64,000 bases of DNA from JAJEAD01 sp965221555 (GTDB taxonomy: Bacteria > Pseudomonadota > Gammaproteobacteria > HK1): positions 1,736,001-1,800,000 of the forward strand of contig OZ244895.1 in NCBI GenBank assembly GCA_965221555.1. The letters are read 5' to 3'. Shown here piece after piece: positions 17,701-25,900 of this stretch; position 1 is the first letter of the stretch; the number at the start of each line of letters is the position of its first letter. The position numbers and the translations under genes were made by a program. The notes beneath the pieces were generated by a model that ran no database searches, was not told the DNA's origin, and saw only the letters and a list, made by a program, of their open reading frames with translations.

Positions 17701-18129
17701 CTCGTCTTCGGTATTGGCCGCATCGCTGGATGCTGGGACGTTGCTGGGCAACTCGCTCTCGGGTTCGTAGTCGCCCCAGGAAAGGGCTACTTCAAGGCGA
17801 GTCGTCGATGCGTCCAGGCGGACGCTCAGTCCCATGGACGAGGGCAGGAAAACGCGCTTGCCGCTGCTCCGCTCGGGGGCGTTGGCGTCGTCACCCCCTT
17901 GCGTCGGCTCGGCTGGCTCGTCGAACTCCTCCTCCGTGTCCTGTGCTCTCTGTGTATCCGGCGCGCCGGTCGGCGCCAGGAATCCGGTCATGTACCAGAG
18001 CGATGGCGCTTGCGGAAGACGCTCGCGCTGGAGCGCTTCATCCCCGGGCCGCGGTCCGATCAAGTCGACCCGCAGTGCCTCCACCAAGCGGTCGCGCACC
18101 GCAGCGCTATCTTGTGGCGGTACGGGCAT
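14731..18129 (-). CDS. drmA: DISARM helicase DrmA
   Basis: DrmA is an 1132-residue superfamily 2 helicase. After a long N-terminal region, Walker A is PTGGGKT (462-468). The DEAD-like motif is IIQDELHLISG, the motif III region is VIASTATVR, and motif VI is QATSRVGRDPARPG. A Cys4 zinc element (CPWCGEKF...CANRRCDF) is embedded in the helicase core, as is usual for the family. The ATG at 18129 overlaps the upstream PIN gene stop by one base (TGATG). DrmA therefore depends on translation of a toxin-antitoxin pair, which is unusual. DrmA translocates on DNA and partners with DrmB. Confidence 0.94.
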   Translation of the reverse strand: MPVPPQDSAAVRDRLVEALRVDLIGPRPGDEALQRERLPQAPSLWYMTGFLAPTGAPDTQRAQDTEEEFDEPAEPTQGGDDANAPERSSGKRVFLPSSMGLSVRLDASTTRLEVALSWGDYEPESELPSNVPASSDAANTEDESGKETQDRSGQRRFRPWERTPRSAQLSIDIAAAEASGRQRLDVPGGAGLEVICLIRRSRISGVHDEQETRAVSVFVVNRREPAEDDDLQDRTFIFQVEMSLSADQPLLARYDPSGIESDDWDERLADLHYRDIAEYAVGHNVSVRAEMVDGMCSRVHTEWMPTARVPHVLPSPVPNVDFGMESLGELRDGADAKRALEPLVENYREWIGQQRIGAQAIDGKRKEVALELPRRAEIAAGRIHAGIDLLDDPDLLDAFRIANRAMAAAARRRQAQEQRCAPEEVKPPAWRPFQLAYILMNLRGIAEPTHIEREVVDLLFFPTGGGKTEAYLGLAAFTLVLRRLRDPDPAHRGLSVLMRYTLRLLTLDQLGRAAALICALELEREAAPARLGAWPFEIALWVGRAATPNHMGSKGNRSDKTARARTLRYAQNTSNEPPLPLDRCPWCGEKFGKHSFRLSPNTDNPTNLLVGCANRRCDFSGKRRYLPVVAVDEPIYERLPAFMVATVDKFAAMPWTGETAGFFRGGDPDSPRPPDLIIQDELHLISGPLGTMAGLYETAIDHLCRREIDGKVVRPKVIASTATVRLAQKQIRALFYRPSVAVFPPPGIDRRDSFFAEEARAQDANPRLYLGIAAQGRGPKVLFLRSAITLMSAAKAAWNAASGGDDGNAADPYMTLVAYFNALRELGSARRIAEDEISSRLLNYGEQKRLDEADGPFATRRIAFEPVELTSRVGTAKVADAKRRLALDFTQKERVDVALATNMISVGLDIMRLGLMLVSGQPKTTAEYIQATSRVGRDPARPGLVVTLLNVHRPRDRSHYERFSAWHDSFYRGVEATSVTPFSPRALDRGLAAVAVAMTRLGIPELTPTLAASDVEDHGTETAALARAVAERAQHHANGLPDDFGSHVAGRLQSLVDDWAKLAHDARRDGASFGYALGPGSGASTPLLREMIDPDRHVLNQTQLRFRAPRSLRDVEPGVLLGIKTPEGQDIK

Positions 18130-18695
18130 CAGTATGCTTCTCCAAGGGCGGCCGCAGTCGTTTCCAAACCGGCCCGGCGTAGGGCCTTCAAGTGGTCATC
18201 GGCAGTGAATGGGGGGTTGCGCAAACGTGCCCGTACGCGGTCTACCGCCTGAAGGAACGCGCTCGGAACCGCAACGCAAAGGCGCGCGAGGAACGCATCC
18301 GGATGCTCCGCCGACAGCCCGTGTGGCGACAGCGCGGAATGAGGAAAGTCTTTGAGATTCGCAGTAAGGATTACATTAGCTCCGCCATGGATGGCCGCGG
18401 CGACGACGTGGCGGTCGTCGCGGTCTGGTAGTTGAATGGTCGGCACGAGATTCTCAAAGCCGGAGATCAGGGCGTCACGGATGTGGGCGTTCATTAGCCG
18501 GCGCGTACGTATGAGGCGGGCGGCCGGAATGTCGGGCCGGCGTCGGCGCAACGCGCCGATCCACTCGTCGTGGACGGCATTGGACCACTGTGCGCGGAAG
18601 AGGTCCGACACCGCGAGTTCCAGCAGAAGATCGCGCACCGGCGCCGGGTAGAGCACGGAGGCATCGAGAAACGCGACGGCTACGGGCGACGTCAA
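18129..18695 (-). CDS. PIN-domain nuclease, toxin-like
   Basis: This 188-residue PIN protein has acidic residues in the expected places: D11 in AFLDASVLYP, E44 in VHDEWI, D93/D94 in DRDDRHVVAAA, and D116 in TANLKDFP. It starts with TTG at 18695, overlapping the antitoxin stop by four bases (TTGA), and ends in a TGATG overlap with drmA. The arrangement HTH gene then PIN gene is that of a VapBC-like toxin-antitoxin pair, and PIN toxins of this type cut RNA. Embedding in the DISARM transcript suggests it guards or modulates the system; that is inference. Confidence 0.82.
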   Translation of the reverse strand: MTSPVAVAFLDASVLYPAPVRDLLLELAVSDLFRAQWSNAVHDEWIGALRRRRPDIPAARLIRTRRLMNAHIRDALISGFENLVPTIQLPDRDDRHVVAAAIHGGANVILTANLKDFPHSALSPHGLSAEHPDAFLARLCVAVPSAFLQAVDRVRARLRNPPFTADDHLKALRRAGLETTAAALGEAY

Positions 18696-19150
18696 TAGCC
18701 CATGTCCAGTTCCTGGGCATCCGCGACCAGTTCGTCAAGCGCCCGACGCCGGGCCGCATCCGTCGTGTTCTTGTAGCGGAGGATGGCGTCGGAGCGTACG
18801 CGGCGGTGCGTACCAACCTTGTGGAATGGAATGGTGCCCGATTCGAGAAGCCCAACGAGGAAGGGGCGCGAGACGTTGAGTAAATCAGCCGCCTGCTGGG
18901 TGGTCATATCGGCGTCCTTGCGAATCACCGCAACCGAACTGCCCGACGCCATGCCCTCAAGAGCATCCAGTAGCAAAACGCCGAGCGATGCCGGCAGCTC
19001 GATTGCGTCCTGGCCGTCTGCGTCGCTGACAAGGAGCGACGGGGTACGGTCCGCGCCCAACAATGCGCGCAGGCGTTCACTGGAGGCCCGGGCGACCTCG
19101 GCATCCGCCTTTGAAGGAAGAGTTGAGCGTGTCTGTGTGTTCATCATCAT
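18692..19150 (-). CDS. HTH (excisionase/MerR-type) antitoxin-like protein
   Basis: This 152-residue protein carries a winged-helix DNA-binding segment near its middle (MTTQQAADLLNVSRPFLVGLL, then IPFHKVGTHRRVRSDAI), followed by a C-terminal helix that would neutralise the PIN partner. Three consecutive Met codons begin at 19150, behind GAGGCG; I take the first. The stop overlaps the PIN start by four bases. It probably represses its own promoter, and with it the drmA-drmB-drmC transcript, which would make it the regulator of the downstream half of DISARM. Confidence 0.8.
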   Translation of the reverse strand: MMMNTQTRSTLPSKADAEVARASSERLRALLGADRTPSLLVSDADGQDAIELPASLGVLLLDALEGMASGSSVAVIRKDADMTTQQAADLLNVSRPFLVGLLESGTIPFHKVGTHRRVRSDAILRYKNTTDAARRRALDELVADAQELDMGY

Positions 19151-19244
19151 GACGCCTCGGTCTGGTTTCCGAACAACCATAGTGGCTGAATCTGCCAAAC
19201 GCAATATCCGAAACGCTCATCACGATTGGAAAAGCAGGCAAGCA

Positions 19245-19340
19245 TCAGGGGCCTACGATCCGCTCCTTGATCGCCCGCTCGGCGTTGAGAACCAACAAAC
19301 GGGCAAACACCTCGTCGCGGGCCCCGTACGGCTAGCGGTC
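19245..19340 (-). pseudogene. Remnant of the 3' end of a second drmMI-like methylase gene
   Basis: On the minus strand the frame reads RDEVFARLLVLNAERA and ends at a TGA at 19245-19247. The intact drmMI ends with RDEVLSRLLILNAELA. The DNA matches 22984-23060 closely over about 60 bases, including the run CTCGGCGTTGAGAA. Just upstream in frame, the conserved Trp of the RWP motif is a TAG stop. It is a decayed stub, not an expressed gene, and it lies directly upstream of the HTH-PIN pair. The leftward (5') boundary is fuzzy. Confidence 0.75.
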
Positions 19341-19511
19341 TCGTCCGCCTCCTCCCGCCATGCTCGCCTGCACTTCGGCTGCCGCCGGCTCCTCCTGCGC
19401 CTCAGTCTGGCACAATGTAGCGCTAGCTGTCTGACCGGATTGCAAGTATCGGTAGCCGTTGGGGGACGCGGTTATGTCGCTAGACGACAAGAAATGCAGG
19501 CTGAATCGACG
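19341..19511. other. Divergent leader between the drmMI stub and the GNAT-PIN gene
   Basis: The stretch holds no gene. It probably carries the promoter of the plus-strand GNAT-PIN/ASCH pair. Composition becomes visibly more AT-rich to its right. Confidence 0.35.
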
Positions 19512-21512
19512 ATGAAGCGGGAGATTTACACACTTGCAGCGGCCGATTTTCCTGTCGTAAACGAGTTGATGAAGCGAAACTCATCGACGCTCGGCTTCTT
19601 GCCCGGCCAAGCTTTGAAAGAGTCCCTTGAAGACGGGCGCGTACTCGGCGCCAAGGATGACAAGAAATCATTGATTGCCTATCTTCTCTACGCGAGCTAT
19701 CCAGACTACATCCGCCTGGTACACCTTTGCGTTGACGACAAGTATCGTCGTCAACGAGTTGCGCAGCGCCTCTTCGATGCACTCAAGCGTTCAGCCGACA
19801 CCCAGCATGAGATTCGCCTAAACTGCAGGAACGACTATCCCGCACGACACTTGTGGAATGCGTTGGGTTTCGTGCCGATTGACGAAAAGCCTGGGCGCGC
19901 TGCAAGGGGTACGACTCTTACCATATGGCAGTACCAGCTCAAGGAGCCTGCACAACGCGATCTCTTCGTGGCCACGGTACGTGCCGCGACGGAGGTCGTC
20001 ATCGACGCCCAAATCCTCTTTCACTTGGGCTCGCCGCCAAACAACACCGAGCCCGCCCATCAGCTTGCATCTGACTCACTCGCCGAAACCATAGACCTCT
20101 GCGTAACCGATGAGCACTTCCGCGAGATTGAAAGGAACTCAAATTCGGAAGAGCGGAAGCGATCACGGAGACTCGCCCACTCAATGCGACGACTAAGCTG
20201 CGACAGAGTGAACGCAGAACGCCATGTGAAGACTTTGGAGTCGATCCTGCCTACCCGGACGAAGGCTGAGCGATCGGACATAAACCACATTGCACTAACG
20301 GCAGCCTCGGAAGCCAGCATATTCGTGACGCAAGACGAACGCTTGCTCAAGCAGGCATCGGTGATCGAAGATCTGACGGGTGTGATGATCCGTCATCCAA
20401 CCGCACTGATCATCAGTCTCTACAAGTCCGCCAACCCCGACGAATATGTCCAGTCCCGGGTATCGGGCCTTGATCTTGATTGGCAGCGGCTGTCCGCGAG
20501 CGATGTGTCGAATGTGGTCGTACAACTCGCGTCCCCCAATGAGAAGCACGGCAAGATTCGGCAGGTTCTCAACAGTTTATTGTCGGATCCGCAACGTTAC
20601 ATCGCACAGAAACTGCAGTCACCGAACGGCATTCAAGCGGTACGCATCACGGAGCGGCAGGGCCGCTTGCTAAGGGTGAATTGGGTAAGGGTGGCTCCCA
20701 GTGGTAGCCGTGCTCTATATGCGGATTTCATTGTTCAAGACACTATTGCTTACGCCGTAAGGTGCGGTACGCCCCTGATTATGTTCGAGTCCCATGCATT
20801 GGCGGCGGAACTGAAGTCTGCATGCATGAAGGCTGGCTTCTTGAAGGCAGCCGATGGCGTGCTTACGAGGTTTTGCCTTGCCAAGTCTGTTGGACGATGT
20901 GCGCTCCACAATTTGGTCGACGAGTTGTCCCCACCATTGGACCACGATATCGCTTCCATGTCACTAGTTGAGTTGGCGACGCACTGTACGCCGGTGAATG
21001 TCATTGACGATGGGGTCGGTCGCTACCTCGTGCCAATTAAGCCAAAATTCGCGAGGCAGTTATTCGATGTCGGGGGAGCGGACCAGGACCTTTTTGGCTA
21101 TTCCAAGCTGCCTCTGATGAGGTGGGAGAACGTCTACTACCGAGCCCGCACTCATCACAAAATCCTCCAGGCTCCCGGGTGGATTCTCTGGTATGTGAGC
21201 GGAGGGCGAAAGGCGATCATCGGCGTGTCTCGCCTTGACGCGGTTGAATGTGGACTTCCCAAGGATATGTTGAAGAAATTCAAGAAGTTCGGAGTGCTAG
21301 ATTGGAAGGACCTGAGTGCGCTCTGCGACAACGACCCATCAAGGGAGATCATGTGTCTGAAGTTCTCCCACACATGTCGGTTCAGCAGTGACGTGTTGCT
21401 TTCTAAATTAAGAGTGTTTGAGCACCGTGGGAACGTGCCACTCCAGTCACCGAGAAAAATCAACGCGGACCTTTTCACAAAGATATTTAACGCTGGTTTC
21501 ACTGGAGCTTGA
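19512..21512 (+). CDS. GNAT - PIN - acetyltransferase-like - EVE/PUA-like multidomain protein
   Basis: This 666-residue protein contains four recognisable regions. Residues 5-145 are a GNAT acetyltransferase (RRQRVAQRLF at the acetyl-CoA loop, WNALGF near the end). Residues 160-320 are a PIN nuclease with D165 (VVIDAQ), E193, D256 and D275 (FVTQDERLL). Residues 345-460 look like a second, degenerate acetyltransferase. Residues 530-660 form an EVE/ASCH-like PUA fold (RWENVYYR, APGWILWYVSGG, IIGVSRLD, IMCLKFSHT, LQSPRKI). The ATG at 19512 has AGG eleven bases upstream; 19494 is an alternative start. The ASCH gene follows after three bases. PIN plus PUA-like modules suggest action on RNA, possibly tRNA. 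The function is unknown, but location within a DISARM operon makes a defence or abortive-infection role plausible. Confidence 0.8.
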   Translation: MKREIYTLAAADFPVVNELMKRNSSTLGFLPGQALKESLEDGRVLGAKDDKKSLIAYLLYASYPDYIRLVHLCVDDKYRRQRVAQRLFDALKRSADTQHEIRLNCRNDYPARHLWNALGFVPIDEKPGRAARGTTLTIWQYQLKEPAQRDLFVATVRAATEVVIDAQILFHLGSPPNNTEPAHQLASDSLAETIDLCVTDEHFREIERNSNSEERKRSRRLAHSMRRLSCDRVNAERHVKTLESILPTRTKAERSDINHIALTAASEASIFVTQDERLLKQASVIEDLTGVMIRHPTALIISLYKSANPDEYVQSRVSGLDLDWQRLSASDVSNVVVQLASPNEKHGKIRQVLNSLLSDPQRYIAQKLQSPNGIQAVRITERQGRLLRVNWVRVAPSGSRALYADFIVQDTIAYAVRCGTPLIMFESHALAAELKSACMKAGFLKAADGVLTRFCLAKSVGRCALHNLVDELSPPLDHDIASMSLVELATHCTPVNVIDDGVGRYLVPIKPKFARQLFDVGGADQDLFGYSKLPLMRWENVYYRARTHHKILQAPGWILWYVSGGRKAIIGVSRLDAVECGLPKDMLKKFKKFGVLDWKDLSALCDNDPSREIMCLKFSHTCRFSSDVLLSKLRVFEHRGNVPLQSPRKINADLFTKIFNAGFTGA

Positions 21513-21515
21513 CGG

Positions 21516-21953
21516 ATGAGTTTGAAATCCTTACTGCTCTCGCTGCAACCTCACTACGCAAACTTGGTGTTCAACGGTTCCAAGCGTACCGAGCTCAGGC
21601 GGCGGTTCGCGGAAGGTCTGGAGGGTTGCAGAGTCTTTGTTTATGTCACCAGTCCGGTGCGGGAGCTTCGCGGCGGATTTCGAGTCGAAAATGTTTGGAA
21701 GGGAACGCCGGAAACGCTCTGGGAGAAGGTTGCCGAAACGTCAGGTGTCAAACGGGACCAGTTTGATGCCTACTATCGGGGGAAGGATGTGGCTTACGCT
21801 CTAGCGATAGCAGACGTTTGGCTGTTCAAAACCCCAAGCAGTCTGCAGGCGATGCGCGAAGGGCTAGGAGGCTTCGTCGTTCCACAGTCATGGCGCTATG
21901 TAAGGGACGAAGAAGCTCTATGGCTTGAACGAAAAACAAGAGTTCATCTTTAG
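21516..21953 (+). CDS. ASCH-domain protein paired with the GNAT-PIN protein
   Basis: This 145-residue single-domain ASCH protein opens with LLLSLQPHYANLVFNGSKRTELRRRF, where the family's GxKxxExR motif appears as G21, K23 and E26 to R28. The later strands FVYVTSPVRELRGGF and YALAIADVWLF complete the PUA-like barrel. ASCH domains bind RNA or modified bases. It starts three bases after the GNAT-PIN stop, so the pair is co-translated. It may act as the antitoxin, sensor or substrate adaptor of its partner. No catalytic assignment is possible. Confidence 0.82.
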   Translation: MSLKSLLLSLQPHYANLVFNGSKRTELRRRFAEGLEGCRVFVYVTSPVRELRGGFRVENVWKGTPETLWEKVAETSGVKRDQFDAYYRGKDVAYALAIADVWLFKTPSSLQAMREGLGGFVVPQSWRYVRDEEALWLERKTRVHL

Positions 21954-22070
21954 CCAGGTTTTCCACACCCAGTTCGGTACTCGCCGTTAACGTCCGGCCC
22001 TACGAGCGGCTTCCTCGACCCAAGCGCCCAAATCGTTCTGATTTCCGATGAGCGAAAGCAGTCCAGAGGG

Positions 22071-22506
22071 CTACCATGTGCGAGTTTCGAACTGATCACT
22101 GGCTATCTTGCCAAACCGGAAATAGCCGGTCATATTGTGATCCTCAAGTGGGTTACGGGGCTCCGCGAACAGACCACTGATGCGCTCTGACTGATTCCTT
22201 AGCCTGTGAACGTAGACGCCGACAAACCCCATGCTATTCTCGATGGACTGTTCAATTACGAAATTCACCCACCTGCTCTTGTGCGTCTCAGTGCCGACCA
22301 AAGTACAGGTCACCGAACAACCTCGCATTTGCTGGCAGATCCATCGCTTGATGGCCTCATCGCCTTTGCGCTCTATCTCCTCGTACTCCGCTTTTGTCAC
22401 GAAATCTGGATCGTTGCTCGCCGATGAACTTGCCGGATAGGCGCACCTGATTGATGCGCCTGACATCGTCAAAGTCGAAACTGAAGAACACTACTCTTGG
22501 CATCAT
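22071..22506 (-). pseudogene. Frameshifted MTH538-type TIR-like (DUF1863) gene
   Basis: Starting at ATG 22506, the frame reads PRVVFFSFDFDDVRRINQVR and SGKFIG, the typical opening of ThsB/DUF1863 TIR-like proteins. The continuation DPDFVTKAEYEEIERKGDEA, CSVTCTLVGTETHKSRWVN and FVGVYVHRLRNQ lies in another frame. Removing one G near 22414 rejoins them as GKFIGSNDPDFV. Total length (436 bases) is one more than a multiple of three, as expected for a single insertion. The conserved Thr-Glu-Thr and Arg-Trp residues survive. It overlaps the end of the two-TM gene (ATGATG). It is either a decayed gene or an assembly error. Confidence 0.78.
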
Positions 22507-22934
22507 GCCCCCGACGAAGTGACGCTGCCGGCTATCAATAAGCTTATTGTCACAACCGTGATGACCAAGGCACCGTAGAATATCAAGAGCGTGTGAGACA
22601 TTATCGCGCCAAGCCATTGGTGACGAAACCGCTGTCCGTATGGCTGTGTGACCATCGAGAAGTCAATCTCGTCCTCGCGGAGCATGCGAACATGGTCGTA
22701 GTGTGTGCGAAAAAGTCGCTCCTGCCAGAGAAAGTACCCGTCGCGTCCCCGAAAGGCAACTACCGATAGTAGCGCAATATAGGAGACGCTGAGAAGCTCG
22801 TGACGGGTGAGCAGTAAGAAAAGTGCGGCGAACATTACGACTGTCTAACCTTTCATTTTGAAGGAGTCGAACGCAAGGTGATTGATGACGCTTTGGATTA
22901 GTTTTAAGTGCTTGAGTTTCTGTTTCATGTCCAT
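22503..22934 (-). pseudogene. Two-TM membrane protein gene with an in-frame TAG
   Basis: From ATG 22934 (behind CCAGG) the frame reads LKHLKLIQSVINHLAFDSF, then KMKG, then TAG at 22845-22847, then TVVMFAALFLLLT and onward to a TGA at 22503. From memory, the family consensus at this point is a KGW motif, so the stop replaces a Trp codon (TGG to TAG). Two membrane helices follow (about 22850-22775 and 22590-22510), separated by a soluble loop with DGYFLWQERLFR. Such two-TM proteins occur next to TIR-like genes, as here. It begins 27 bases after drmMI. Unless the stop is suppressed, it cannot be made full length. Confidence 0.72.
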
Positions 22935-22960
22935 CCTGGAAACTTAGAGGTTGAATGTCG

Positions 22961-25900
22961 TCAGGCGTTATGCTGGCGTTCTCTTTGGGCAAGCTCGGCG
23001 TTGAGAATCAGCAAGCGTGACAGCACCTCGTCGCGAATCTCATCCGGCCAGCGGTAGCGCCAGGGCTTTCTCTTGCGCCCCCACGTTTCCTCGTCGATCT
23101 CGTAGTCCAACAGGAACTCGCAGTCGGATGGAATGTCGGTCCAGCCGTAAGCTGAAAGAACAGAACGGTCCATTTCGGCGTGCAGATCGCGAAGGCGGGC
23201 TATCCGGACGTCCCGCTCGTCGGGGTCGTGGAAGCGGTTGTAGGTTTTTGTCATGCCTTCGTCGTTATCGACCATCAGCGCGGCGCGGAAGTCGTAGTAG
23301 GACTTGCCTGCGGCTTCGAGGGCGGGGTGTGTTTCCCAATCTTCCGGAAAAGGATAGGTCTCGAAGCAGTCCGAGGGGGTGTAGCGGAGGTCGTCCTTCA
23401 TTGAAGAACCGAAGAAGCGTGCCCAGATTTCGTGGGGTCGGGATTGCAGGACGCAGAATGCGGCGTGCGTGTCGAAGGGGAACACGACCAGCTGTTCGCT
23501 AAAAACTATTCCTACGGAAAGGAATGTGAATGCAGCCTGTTGACCTACCCTCGATACTACCAGTACCCGACTCAAACTGTTGATGACAGAATGCATTTCT
23601 TTGGCCTGATGGTAAAACTGCCACCAGACGGTTGCTCGTTGGCCGTGGCTCGATTTGCTCTGATCGGTCGTCCGTTGCCGCTCTGGTTTGACTCGTGACT
23701 CAACAATTTTCAGCAACTCCGGCCAGTCTGCCGCTACTGGCTCGGGGTAGTCGAGCGGAACGATTCCATCACGCCGCCAATTACGTTTTGAGTGGTTATC
23801 TGCCTCCCGCCAAGAAGCGCCCAAATCGGCCCGGCAAAGCGGCCAGTCACGGAAATCGATTACGTGGCGGCGATACGAGTGAGTCGGGCTTGTATTGACC
23901 TCTTCACCGCCGATGTACGGAAGGATTACCTCACGGTTGTGCGGGTTCTCCGCAATCAACCGTTCCATTTCTGCTACTGGCGTGGCGACCCCCTTTCTGT
24001 CCGAGTCGTCGAAAGTGAATCCCATACCGAGGATCATGTTTCCTACGAAGCTCCCGCCCGCATTCACCATGAGACGTTTTGGGTCTTCGTGGCCACCGTC
24101 ATGAAACAGAAAAGCGGTGATTCTCTTGACCGCGTTACCGTCGAGCCAACGAGTGGCGGGCTCTATCCCCTTGGAAACGTGTACGACACTTACTACCACA
24201 GCCGCTTCGCCTGGCCACTTCAGTCGGCGTCGGACATGGTAGATCTCTCCGCCTTGGCGACAGATCCAACGGAGGCCGGAAAAGCGTGTGTCCCCTTGGC
24301 CAATTGTGTTGGTTGCGATGAGGCCGAGCGCGCCTCTATCACGCAAGAGGTTGAACGTCCTGCGGAAGAAATGGGCAACCACATCGCATTTGCCCGTAGT
24401 TTCGGGGTGAATCTTCCGCAGCCAGTCTGTATAGCCACGCACATTGGTCTCAACAGCCGTAACGTGACCAGCAAACGGCGGATTGCCCACGATTGCATCG
24501 AACCCCCGATTCTCGCGCTGGAACACCTCCGGGAACTCCAGCTCCCAGTGGAAGGGTGCGACAGGCGGTTGCGGTGCGGGCGCTGAGTCGCCGCTGTCCA
24601 GGATCGTGCCCGCGTACAGGAGCCGCCGCTCCTCACGATCTTTGCGCTTTGACCCCTCGAAGAACGCGGCCAGCACCAGGTCGGCAATGCGGTGCACGAA
24701 CCGGAGTTCGGCCTCGACCTCGTCGAGCAATTCCCGCAACTCCAGCTCCGTCGCCTGGTCCCCGAGCTCGCGGATGAGCTGGCGTAGTTCCGACACCTTA
24801 GCCACTCGACGCTGCACCTCGGCAGTCTCCGTGCCTATTTGAAAGGGCGGACCGTCGGCATCCCAGTGGAAACGTTCGATCTGCCGGCGCGATAGCCCCA
24901 CCAGAGAATCGCCGTGGCGTAACGCATGGTCGATGAACGTGAACTCATGGTCCCGTGCAAGCGTCACCAGCCACAAGGAAAGCCGCGCCAGATCGATGGC
25001 CATGGGATTCCTGTCGACCCCGTACAGGCACCGTTGGGCAACCAGACGCCTGGCGTGAAGCAGTTCGCTCTCCCCGACTGGCAACTCGAGAGGCGTCCCG
25101 TGCTTGCTCCAGGCTTTAACCAGGCGTGCAGAGAGTTGTCGGCACACCTCGACCAGAAAGGCGCCGGACCCCGTCGCCGGATCGAGCACCTTGAGGTCGA
25201 GGATGTCCTCCGCGCCGGCGTCGGGGCCGAGGCGTTCGAGTATCGGACGCAGGGCTTCGGCGACGATGGGGGCTGTGAGGGAGCGCGGCGTGTAGTGGCT
25301 CCCGGACCGGCGGCGTTCGTCGGTGGGCTGCAGCACCGGCGTTCCCGCTACCACCATGTCTGGCGTCGCATCGCGATCGACGATGCGGTCGAGAGCCGCC
25401 AGGATGTCGTCAGTTGTTTCGGCCGCCCGCAGTGCGCTCGCGGCGGTACCCGTCAGCTTCCGGTCCGTCCGATCCCGCAACGCTTTCGCGCGCTTGCCAC
25501 CATCCAGTTCGAGCAGGTGGTCGATGTCCACGATCACGGCAGCACCCGTCCGTTTTGGCGATCTCACCGCGACGGATCGCCCGGCGGTCAACTCGACTCG
25601 GAAACCCATGACGGCCTCGTACACTGAACCGATCTGCTCGACATCAAGTGTCCGGTAGGACAGACGTTCTCCGTCCAGCACCATGAGGAAACGCAGCACG
25701 TTCCAGACGGTTGCATCGGGAACCATCGGAATCGCCGCGCCGCCACCCGTTGCGCGTCCTTCTAGGAACGGGAAGCGCTCCGGGTCGAACAAGGAACCCC
25801 TGCGAGCCACGAACGATAGACCGCCATGACCTCCGCCGCCGTGAACCAGTCGAAACAGCGAAAGCAACTGGCCCCACGCGCCGAAGCGCTGGTCCATGGT

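Noticed and set aside
18783..19511. N-terminal extension of the GNAT-PIN gene
   Set aside because: It would run antisense through the HTH gene and the drmMI stub. The GNAT fold starts at 19512.
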